Of a stretch of 8,124 nt of DNA, positions 1 through 4,422 are shown piece after piece (within the stretch, counting starts at the first letter, position 1; each line of letters begins with the position of its first letter). Position numbers and translations under genes: made by a program. Location: positions 1 to 8,124 of the forward strand of contig JBBRMF010000238.1 in NCBI GenBank assembly GCA_038230975.1, given 5' to 3'. Below the pieces are notes generated by a model. That model ran no database searches and had not been told where the DNA came from. It saw nothing but the letters and a program-made list of their open reading frames with translations. This stretch comes from JANXVV01 sp038230975 (GTDB lineage: Bacteria; Planctomycetota; Phycisphaerae; Tepidisphaerales; Tepidisphaeraceae).

Positions 1-183
1 CTGACGGGCTACATCCTTGTGGCCTTCCCGGTGTTGATGTTCTTCGTTGCCTACTCCATGAACCCGGAATACGGCGGCAAGCTGCTGCACACGACGACCG
101 GCCAAAAGCTACTCGGCACTGCCGTCACGCTGCAGGTTCTTGGATTGGTGACGATCAAGAAACTGACGAATGTGAAGGTTTGA
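1..183 (+). CDS. tadB: TadB-type pilus assembly protein, C-terminal 60 residues (cut by window start)
   Basis: Frame 1 is open from the first base to TGA at 181-183. The 60 visible residues begin with a hydrophobic helix (LTGYILVAFPVLMFFVAYSM, residues 1-20) and continue through NPEYGGKLLHTTTGQKLLG into a second hydrophobic stretch ending in KKLTNVKV. This is the usual end of T2SSF-domain TadB proteins: a membrane helix, then an MNPEY..LL.T..G..LL linker, then the last helix with a short basic tail. TadB is an inner-membrane platform protein of the Tad/Flp type IVc pilus apparatus and works with TadC and the TadA ATPase. The next gene is tadC, which supports the call. Only the tail is visible, so the catalytic or regulatory state of the locus cannot be judged. 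The family call is fairly sure; choosing TadB over another T2SSF protein rests on order and on the tail. Confidence 0.82.
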   Translation: MTGYILVAFPVLMFFVAYSMNPEYGGKLLHTTTGQKLLGTAVTLQVLGLVTIKKLTNVKV

Positions 184-187
184 AGGA

Positions 188-257
188 TTTGTCCGTGGCC
201 AGTGGTCCATTGTCATTTGTAGAAACGCAATACAACGGACGACTGACCGCGGACAAA
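188..257 (+). other. intercistronic hairpin between tadB and tadC
   Basis: Bases 188-203 pair with 242-257 (16 positions: 14 Watson-Crick, one T.G at 196/249, one mismatch at 199/246). After a 1x1 mismatch (204/241), 205-213 pair with 232-240 (8 of 9), leaving an 18-nt loop at 214-231. The structure fills almost the entire gap and ends 8 bases before the tadC ATG. No T-run follows, so it is not a typical intrinsic terminator. It may stabilise the mRNA, separate tadB and tadC expression, or be an inserted palindromic repeat. Confidence 0.6.
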
Positions 258-265
258 TAAAAAAG

Positions 266-1183
266 ATGGATAACGCAACTATATTATCCGGCTGTATCTT
301 CGGCGTGATTACGATGATCGGGCTGTGGCTTTCTCGCTTCATGGGGAGCGGCGAGAACAAGGTCCGCGATCGACTGAGCAATGCCGCGACGAAGGAAGAA
401 CGACGCGTGGCCCAATCGGGTAAAGCGCAGATCAAAGAGCTGTTTGCAAAGATCGGGCAGGCAGCGTCGAAGCCGTTCATGCCCGAGACGCGCGAGCAGC
501 AGTCTATTCTCCGTCGTCGCTTGAGCATGGCGGGGATTTACGCCCCATCGGCGATCCGCGTGGTGACGGGTTTCAAGATGATTCTGCTCGTGGGCGGAGT
601 GCTCGGTGGATATGTCGTGGGCACGATCATGGGCTCAATCCTTCTCGGATTGTCATTGGGCGGTTTGATCGGTTACTTGGCACCGGTTTTCTGGCTTAAA
701 TCGCAAATCAAAAAGCAACAGCGGTTCCTGGAAAACGGCCTGCCGGATGCGTTGGACCTGATGGTGATCTGCGTCGAGGCCGGCCTGGCAATGGATGCCG
801 CGATGGAGCGCGTGGGGGAAGAGCTGGCGATCGTCCATCCGCGCCTAAGCCGCGAGTTGGAAGTGACCCATATGGAAACGCGCGTCGGGCTTTCACGGAG
901 TGAAGCGCTTCGCAATCTCGGTGTTCGCACGGGGTCACCCCCTTTGCAGTCATTGGTTTCGATGTTGGTGCAGGCGGAACGATTTGGCACGAGCGTTTCG
1001 GGCGCTCTGCGCGTTCACGCCGACAGTCTTCGCGTCACCCGGCAGCAAAAAGCCGAAGAAATGGCGGCCAAAGCATCGGTCAAAATGAGCTTCCCCCTGG
1101 TCTGCTTTATTTTCCCGGCCACGTTCATCGTGCTGGCCGGGCCGACCATCGTTGAACTCATGAACAGCAGTTTGATGAATTAA
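266..1183 (+). CDS. tadC: TadC-type inner-membrane pilus assembly protein (T2SSF domain)
   Basis: This 305-residue protein has the TadC plan. There is an N-terminal membrane helix (about residues 6-24), a charged cytoplasmic segment (27-98) and two close hydrophobic helices (about 103-124 and 126-146). The T2SSF core follows at about 158-285, starting with LPDALDLMVICVEAGLAMDAAM (159-180), and the final membrane helix is about 274-297 (FPLVCFIFPATFIVLAGP). The paired ERVGEEL and AERFGTSVSGALRVHADSLR segments are typical of the family. TadC is a polytopic platform protein thought to partner TadB in coupling the TadA ATPase to Flp pilin assembly. The length is normal for the family. No good Shine-Dalgarno is seen before the ATG: the upstream bases are A-rich and the tadB-tadC hairpin ends 8 bases away. 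Translation may therefore be weak or depend on that structure. Codon use looks like that of its neighbours. Confidence 0.88.
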   Translation: MDNATILSGCIFGVITMIGLWLSRFMGSGENKVRDRLSNAATKEERRVAQSGKAQIKELFAKIGQAASKPFMPETREQQSILRRRLSMAGIYAPSAIRVVTGFKMILLVGGVLGGYVVGTIMGSILLGLSLGGLIGYLAPVFWLKSQIKKQQRFLENGLPDALDLMVICVEAGLAMDAAMERVGEELAIVHPRLSRELEVTHMETRVGLSRSEALRNLGVRTGSPPLQSLVSMLVQAERFGTSVSGALRVHADSLRVTRQQKAEEMAAKASVKMSFPLVCFIFPATFIVLAGPTIVELMNSSLMN

Positions 1184-1246
1184 GAAATGTGTGAGTGGGG
1201 TCCGCGTGAAGTGGACGAAAATGTTTGAACTCAAGAGAGGTCTATC

Positions 1247-1783
1247 ATGAAAAATATCCATTGGTTGAAACTTGCCGGAGTCGCGCTTCTTTTCCTCACC
1301 GGTTGCGAATCTGCTCGCGAAAATATGAAGAAGCAGGCGGAACGAGATGCGTTCCCGCCTGAAGATGATTCACGATCGTATCGGCGTTTCGCCATGGCGC
1401 AGGAAGCGGTCGGCGCGCGGCATGATGGAATGCTCTACGCCTATCACTTCGACGGCGACCACCTGAATTCCCTGGGTGAACGCAAGCTGTATGCGATGCT
1501 TCGCGATAACGATCATGCTTTCCCCGTCGTGATCTACATGAATTTCCCCGATGAAACCCGCCAAAAACCACGGCAGGATGCCGTCGCCGTTTTCATGGTG
1601 GATGCCGGTCTGCAGGATCAGCAACTCCATTTTGAGACCGGCCCCAATCCCAATGCCGCCAGCAGCGGTTCACAGAATTTGGCGCGATTATCCAAAACCG
1701 AAAGTGAGTCCCCCGTCGCCAGCAATCCAACGAACACCTCATCCCCCGGCGCCGGGACCGGTGGCGGTGGCGACGCAAAATAA
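1247..1783 (+). CDS. putative lipoprotein downstream of tadC
   Basis: This 178-residue protein starts with a lipoprotein signal: positive MKNIHWLK, hydrophobic LAGVALLF, then lipobox L17-T-G-C20. Lipidation at Cys20 would anchor it to an envelope membrane. Residues 21-50 are charged, and 51-120 form a compact domain with YHFDGDHLNSLGERKLYAML followed by a strand-like PVVIYM. This order (FD, then L..LG..KL, then a beta strand) faintly resembles the first half of an OmpA-like domain, but the peptidoglycan-binding part is not evident. The tail (about 140-178) is low-complexity Ser/Asn/Pro/Gly, ending in a glycine run. A GAGAGG Shine-Dalgarno lies 7 bases before the ATG. The gene follows tadC by 63 bases and is closed by a strong hairpin, so it is probably the last gene of the tad transcript and may be an accessory lipoprotein of that machine. 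I do not recognise a named family. Confidence 0.72.
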   Translation: MKNIHWLKLAGVALLFLTGCESARENMKKQAERDAFPPEDDSRSYRRFAMAQEAVGARHDGMLYAYHFDGDHLNSLGERKLYAMLRDNDHAFPVVIYMNFPDETRQKPRQDAVAVFMVDAGLQDQQLHFETGPNPNAASSGSQNLARLSKTESESPVASNPTNTSSPGAGTGGGGDAK

Positions 1784-1816
1784 GACACGTCTTCCGGAGT
1801 GGAGAGTGTTTCGCGT

Positions 1817-1850
1817 GTCGGAGCCGGTGGAAACACCGGCTCCGACCGTT
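1817..1850 (+). terminator. intrinsic terminator-like hairpin after the tad/lipoprotein unit
   Basis: Bases 1817-1829 and 1834-1846 form a perfect 13-bp GC-rich stem closed by a GAAA tetraloop (1830-1833), starting 34 bases after the lipoprotein stop. It is followed by CGTTTC rather than a long T-run, so termination may be incomplete, or the hairpin may protect the 3' end of the mRNA. Confidence 0.65.
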
Positions 1851-1898
1851 TCATGCCAAGTAGAACTGAAGAAAATCGCATTGAGTTTCGGTTCCTGA

Positions 1899-1919
1899 GT
1901 GCCGCGACCTGTGGTACCC
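1899..1919 (-). repeat. half-copy of the repeat found at the window end
   Basis: Read on the minus strand, these 21 bases match 7982-8002 at 18 of 21 positions (core GTACCACAGGTCGCGG here, GTGCCACGGGTCGCGG there). It is probably a decayed fragment of the same dispersed intergenic repeat family and forms the left edge of the block shared with 3339-3459. Confidence 0.45.
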
Positions 1920-2022
1920 GATTATTTCTGCGGTCCTAATTCGGTGACCGCGGGCGAGATGCCCACGTCACGGTCTACTGGACGATTCCTTTGGTCAGCC
2001 GCAGAAACACGTCTTCCAGTTT
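1902..2022. repeat. copy of the ABC ATPase 3' end and its downstream region (partner 3339-3459)
   Basis: Read in the same direction, 1902-2022 and 3339-3459 align along about 120 bases. Both contain TATTTCTGCGGTCCTA (1922-1937 here), then a CGCGGGCGAGA.GCCC element (1949-1971 versus 3386-3408), then the end of an ABC ATPase coding sequence. The coding part matches at 44 of 48 positions; the outer parts have small gaps and more changes. Similarity stops abruptly after 2022/3459. The two copies are direct repeats about 1.44 kb apart, with the repeat-rich region and the small membrane protein gene between them. Confidence 0.75.
1975..2022 (-). pseudogene. C-terminal remnant of an ABC ATPase gene
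   Basis: On the minus strand this encodes KLEDVFLRLTKGIVQ followed by TAG. These are the same last 15 residues and stop codon as the intact ATPase ending at 3412. The DNA differs at four of 48 positions, and every difference is a transition that leaves the amino acid unchanged (V, I, K and L codons). Upstream of the lysine codon (window positions above 2022) the match ends and a hairpin repeat begins five bases later. An open frame can be drawn on to 2271, but it runs through palindromic repeats and has no ATP-binding motifs. I read it as the leftover end of a second ATPase gene, or as a copied 3' end. Confidence 0.7.
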
Positions 2023-2026
2023 CAAA

Positions 2027-2093
2027 GAATTGAAACCCGGTCGTAAGGTGTTTATACAAAAAATATGAACAACTTCCGACCCCGTTCTTAATC
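2027..2093. repeat. hairpin repeat, copy 1 (degenerate)
   Basis: This begins GAATTGAAAC and carries an imperfect inverted repeat: 2039-2053 against 2067-2081 pair at 12 of 15 positions around an A-rich loop. It aligns base for base, with a one-base indel in the A-run, to the better preserved copy at 2521-2586. It starts five bases after the ATPase remnant breaks off, so it may mark the insertion or deletion boundary. Confidence 0.6.
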
Positions 2094-2096
2094 TCT

Positions 2097-2124
2097 GATT
2101 TTCGCGACGCAAGTCGTGGGAAAC
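2097..2124. repeat. REP-like palindrome, truncated unit
   Basis: GATTTT is followed by CGAC-GCAA-GTCG and then TGGGAAAC. The right arm and trailing GGGAAAC are identical to the full unit ending at 2183, but the CCCA start of the left arm is missing, leaving a 4-bp stem. It is a deleted version of the cccacgac-gcaa-gtcgtggg hairpin unit. Confidence 0.6.
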
Positions 2125-2132
2125 TCCGGGTT

Positions 2133-2183
2133 CAGCCGCGTAGCGGCGATAGATTTTAGCCCACGACGCAAGTCGTGGGAAAC
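2133..2183 (+). repeat. REP-like two-hairpin unit, forward orientation
   Basis: Hairpin 1 is GCCGC-GTA-GCGGC (2135-2147). A spacer with ATTTTAG follows, then hairpin 2, CCCACGAC-GCAA-GTCGTGGG (2160-2179), then AAAC. The unit aligns over 51 bases with the reverse complement of 2404-2454 (41 identical). It resembles the short palindromic repeats scattered between planctomycete genes. The arrangement recalls REP/BIME elements mobilised by RAYT-type transposases, but no such transposase lies in this window. Confidence 0.7.
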
Positions 2184-2195
2184 GGATCGCGATCC
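2184..2195. repeat. 12-bp perfect palindrome GGATCGCGATCC
   Basis: A perfect palindrome directly after the forward two-hairpin unit. Shortly beyond it, 2197-2205 (GCGCGACCT) is inverted as AGGTCGCGC at 2318-2326. Both add to the inverted layout of this region; function unknown. Confidence 0.4.
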
Positions 2196-2222
2196 TGCGC
2201 GACCTTCGATTCCAAGCCAGGA

Positions 2223-2240
2223 AGCCACGAAGTGGCGTAA
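2223..2240. repeat. REP-like single hairpin
   Basis: GCCAC-GAA-GTGGC (2224-2236) in the context A..GT. The 16 bases from 2223 are identical to the reverse complement of the hairpin-1 half of the 2404-2454 unit, so this is a half unit. Confidence 0.6.
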
Positions 2241-2345
2241 GAATGCCTCCACCCAGGAAATCATGTCCCACCCTTACACTAACCGCCTCTACGACATCAT
2301 CTTCAGTTCATGAACGCAGGTCGCGCGTTGGCGGGTGACGATCTT

Positions 2346-2364
2346 CTGACGCCACTCCGTGGCT
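2346..2364. repeat. REP-like single hairpin, inverse orientation
   Basis: GCCAC-TCC-GTGGC (2351-2363), preceded by CTGAC and followed by T. It is the same hairpin-1 sequence with one loop change and lies inverted relative to 2223-2240. Confidence 0.6.
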
Positions 2365-2403
2365 GAAAAATGAAGATGGGCCTTCGTGCGGTCATTCGGG
2401 TCA

Positions 2404-2454
2404 TTTACCCACGACTCACGTCATGGGCTAAAATCTGACGCCACTTCGTGGCTG
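2404..2454 (-). repeat. REP-like two-hairpin unit, inverse orientation
   Basis: CCCACGAC-TCAC-GTCATGGG (2408-2427, one mismatch) is followed by CTAAAAT, then GCCAC-TTC-GTGGC (2440-2452). On the minus strand it reads in the same order as the unit at 2133-2183. In hairpin 1 the fourth pair is A-T here and G-C there: a change on both sides that keeps the pair. With 2133-2183 it frames the region as a nested inverted arrangement. Confidence 0.7.
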
Positions 2455-2460
2455 ACCATG

Positions 2461-2506
2461 AAAAAAGGGGCGCTCACCCCTATCAGGGTCGATCATGTCC
2501 CCTTTT
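2461..2506. terminator. bidirectional terminator-like hairpin
   Basis: AAAAGGGG (2463-2470) pairs perfectly with CCCCTTTT (2499-2506), with a second small stem ACCC/GGGT (2476-2479/2486-2489) inside. The six A bases at 2461-2466 give a T6 tail on the minus strand and TTTT gives one on the plus strand, so it could stop transcription both ways. No clear gene ends directly next to it. Confidence 0.45.
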
Positions 2507-2520
2507 AGTCATTTCATCGG

Positions 2521-2586
2521 GAATTGAAACGGCATCGCAAGTTGTTTATGCAAAAATAGAAACAACTTGCGACCGTGTTTCAAATC
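2521..2586. repeat. hairpin repeat, copy 2 (intact)
   Basis: TCGCAAGTTGTTT (2535-2547) pairs perfectly with 2560-2572 around a 12-base A-rich loop. Outside a 4x4 internal loop, TTGAAAC (2524-2530) pairs with GTTTCAA (2577-2583). It is a direct repeat of 2027-2093, about 494 bases apart. The perfect stem suggests this copy is younger or under constraint. The ends resemble the ATTGAAAC/GTTTCAAT ends of some CRISPR repeats, but there is no array. Confidence 0.65.
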
Positions 2587-2639
2587 TTATTGCGTTGATC
2601 GATTGAACCGGCCAGCAGGCGTTTTGTCGCTGAGTGCGG

Positions 2640-2645
2640 TATGAT
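2640..2645 (+). promoter_or_regulatory. candidate -10 box TATGAT for a leaderless transcript
   Basis: TATGAT (5 of 6 to TATAAT) ends six bases before the ATG at 2652, so transcription from it would begin at or near the start codon. No Shine-Dalgarno precedes that ATG and no good -35 is seen at normal spacing. Confidence 0.35.
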
Positions 2646-2651
2646 GCCCAC

Positions 2652-3176
2652 ATGCGACGACTCGCCCGCTACATCCTCAACACTCTCACCATCCTGTCGC
2701 TGCTGCTGTGCGTGGGAACCGTCACGCTATGGGTGTGGAGCCATTGGCGTGCCTATATGCTCGATATCCATACGTCGCAATTGGATCACGACCCTTACGT
2801 CGCGCGGTTTACCCGGCTCGGTGTCTCATGCGGCGACGTCGAATTCAGAAGATACTTTGAAGAGGACGCAGAGGTAGGCCCGGCGTTCGTGGCGAAGGTG
2901 AAAGATTCCATTGCCAAAGAAAATGGCACGTTTTTCTGTACGGTCAAGGACCCAGGGCGAGTTCCACACGCGGGTGATGATGCACTGGGATTCAGCTATA
3001 ACTATCTTCCGCAGAAACACACGACAAAATGGGGGGTGCAAACAGACATCAAGCGAATTATTGTCATGCCCCTTTGGTTTCCCGCGGTTGTAACGGCGGC
3101 ATTCCCGGTGATTCGGCTCATCCGGCGTGCCCGCAGCCGCCGACATCGGCCAGACCAGTGTGCGTTCTGCGGCTAA
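2652..3176 (+). CDS. small two-helix membrane protein with C-terminal zinc ribbon cut by a stop codon
   Basis: This 174-residue protein opens MRRLARYILN with an N-terminal membrane helix (about 8-30). Residues 31-135 form an extracytoplasmic-looking domain. A second helix (about 137-156, ending PVIRLIRR) leads into a basic stretch (RARSRRHRP) and then C170-A-F-C173-G. In the planctomycete family I recall with this plan, the tail reads CxxCGYDLRATPDRCPECG. Here the codon after Gly174 is TAA, where TAC/TAT (Tyr) is expected, and the same frame continues DLRATPDRCPECG. Only the first two of the four ribbon cysteines are therefore made. I chose ATG 2652 because it starts the usual MRR.. leader; an in-frame GTG at 2634 would add only six residues. 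The function of the family is unknown to me. The protein may still insert in the membrane, but its metal site is probably lost. Confidence 0.68.
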   Translation: MRRLARYILNTLTILSLLLCVGTVTLWVWSHWRAYMLDIHTSQLDHDPYVARFTRLGVSCGDVEFRRYFEEDAEVGPAFVAKVKDSIAKENGTFFCTVKDPGRVPHAGDDALGFSYNYLPQKHTTKWGVQTDIKRIIVMPLWFPAVVTAAFPVIRLIRRARSRRHRPDQCAFCG

Positions 3177-3251
3177 GACCTCCGCGCTACGCCAGACCGT
3201 TGCCCGGAGTGCGGCAACGTGCCAGAAAAAATAGAAATAAATTCAACCTGA
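3177..3251 (+). pseudogene. severed zinc-ribbon tail of the preceding gene
   Basis: In frame with the preceding gene and directly after its TAA (3174-3176), these bases encode DLRATPDRCPECG and then NVPEKIEINST before TGA at 3249-3251. The second CPEC pair completes a CxxC...CxxC ribbon only if the stop is read through or was a sequencing error. The intact protein would be 199 residues with one residue (probably Tyr) at position 175. Confidence 0.75.
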
Positions 3252-3338
3252 ACCACTACCCCAATCCGAAGCGTGCGTCTGATCGAAATCAATTGAATGA
3301 AGCGATTTAATTGGCTTTCGGCAAACCCTTCCAACACC

Positions 3339-3459
3339 CCGCGTCATCTGTCACCTGAGTATTTCTGCGGTCCTACATCAAAAAACGCGGGCGAGACGCC
3401 CAGGCCACGGCCTACTGAACAATTCCCTTGGTCAGCCGCAAAAACACGTCTTCCAGTTT
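3339..3459. repeat. block repeated at 1902-2022 (ABC ATPase 3' end and downstream)
   Basis: This is the partner of the 1902-2022 copy. The part outside the gene (3339-3411) holds TATTTCTGCGGTCCTA (3359-3374) and CGCGGGCGAGACGCCC with AGGCCAC (3386-3408), a short GGGCG-AGA-CGCCC palindrome also found at 6642-6664. The rest of the gap between the small membrane protein and the ATPase (3252-3338) shows nothing I can name. Confidence 0.7.
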
Positions 3460-4404
3460 TAGTTGGTGGGGAGCAATACTGTGAATTTGAATCCCCGCGT
3501 TCACCAGGCGTTCGACCAGAAACGCATGATGCAGCGCCGGGTCGACGAGGGTGATCTGTAATTCATTTTCGTGACGTTCAATTTCGCTGACGCGCGGATC
3601 GGTCTTCAGCGCGAGAATGGCATGCTGGGCATCCCCGACGACCTGCACAGCAATCACCGGATGCGCGCGGGCGCGAACCATCAGTTCTTCAACCGTCCCC
3701 GCCACGAGTAACTTGCCGCGCTCGATGATGCCGAGCTTATTGCAGAACTCCCCAAGTTCAGAAAGGATATGGCTGGAGACGAGGATCGTCTTTCCCAGCC
3801 GCCGTAACTCCTTGAGCAATTCGCGAATCTCAATCCGGGCGCGCGGGTCCAATCCGCTGGCCGGTTCATCGAGCAACAGGATCGGCGGATCATGTACCAG
3901 CACGCGGGCGAGACTGAGTCGCTGGGTCATCCCGCGCGAAAGCGAATCGACAAACGCATCCTGCTTGTATTTCAGGTCCGTTAGTTCCAGCACATCGCCG
4001 ACGACTTGCTTTCGTTTGCGGCGTGGAATGCCATAGGCGCTGGCGAAGAACTCGAGATACTCGTTGACCTTCAGGTCTTCATACACGCCGATGAAATCCG
4101 GCATATATCCGACGCTGCGTCGGACGAAGTCGCCGTTCTCCATCACGTTTCGTCCCATGACTCTCGCAGCTCCGCTGGTGGGTTCCAACAAGCCCGCGAG
4201 GATTTTCATGGTCGTGCTTTTGCCGGCACCGTTGGGACCGATGAACCCGAAGCAGTCGCCGCTCTCCAGGTCGAGCGTGAGCGAATCCAGCGCGGTCAGT
4301 GCGCCGTATCGTTTGGTGAGTTGTTGGGTTGAAATCGCCGGGGGTTTGGCAACGGCTGCGTGAGGAAGAGCGACCTGCGGACCACGTTCAATGACTTGTG
4401 ACAT
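3412..4404 (-). CDS. ABC-2 type transporter ATP-binding protein
   Basis: This 330-residue ATPase has all core nucleotide-binding motifs. Walker A is GPNGAGKST (56-64), the signature is LSRGMTQRLSLAR (155-167), Walker B with catalytic Glu is ILLLDEP (175-181, E180), the D-loop is SGLD (183-186) and the switch His is H212 in VSSH. The Q-loop position reads GYMPD (99-103), Asp where most ABC ATPases have Gln. I recall this in the CcmA/NatA-like (COG1131) group with the GYMPDF.GVY pattern, so the protein is probably active. The C-terminal part (about 235-330) ends in LKLEDVFLRLTKGIVQ, the usual LEDVF tail. About 23 extra residues precede the ATPase fold, but no later Met allows a shorter start, and GAGG lies about 10 bases before the ATG. 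It follows the 691-residue protein gene by 18 bases, so the two are co-transcribed. It powers a membrane transporter whose permease is not in this window. A copy of its last 15 codons lies at 1975-2022. Confidence 0.9.
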   Translation of the reverse strand: MSQVIERGPQVALPHAAVAKPPAISTQQLTKRYGALTALDSLTLDLESGDCFGFIGPNGAGKSTTMKILAGLLEPTSGAARVMGRNVMENGDFVRRSVGYMPDFIGVYEDLKVNEYLEFFASAYGIPRRKRKQVVGDVLELTDLKYKQDAFVDSLSRGMTQRLSLARVLVHDPPILLLDEPASGLDPRARIEIRELLKELRRLGKTILVSSHILSELGEFCNKLGIIERGKLLVAGTVEELMVRARAHPVIAVQVVGDAQHAILALKTDPRVSEIERHENELQITLVDPALHHAFLVERLVNAGIQIHSIAPHQLKLEDVFLRLTKGIVQ

Positions 4405-4422
4405 GGAGAGACCTCAATCACT

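Noticed and set aside
1975..2271. 98-residue minus-strand open frame as a real gene
   Set aside because: Only the last 15 codons match a protein (the ATPase tail); the rest is repeat DNA.
2116..2313. 65-residue plus-strand open frame
   Set aside because: It runs straight through palindromic repeats, has no ribosome site and shows no protein-like composition.
2521..2586. CRISPR repeat, because the element has ATTGAAAC and GTTTCAA ends
   Set aside because: There are only two copies 494 bases apart with no regular spacers and no cas genes; the ends are explained by the outer stem of a hairpin element.
1850..2640. A new mobile or defence system in the gene-poor region
   Set aside because: No transposase, nuclease or other enzyme is encoded there; only non-coding repeats and a gene remnant can be supported.
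3297..3554. 85-residue plus-strand open frame
   Set aside because: It overlaps the end of the ATPase gene on the other strand and the repeated block; no coding signs.
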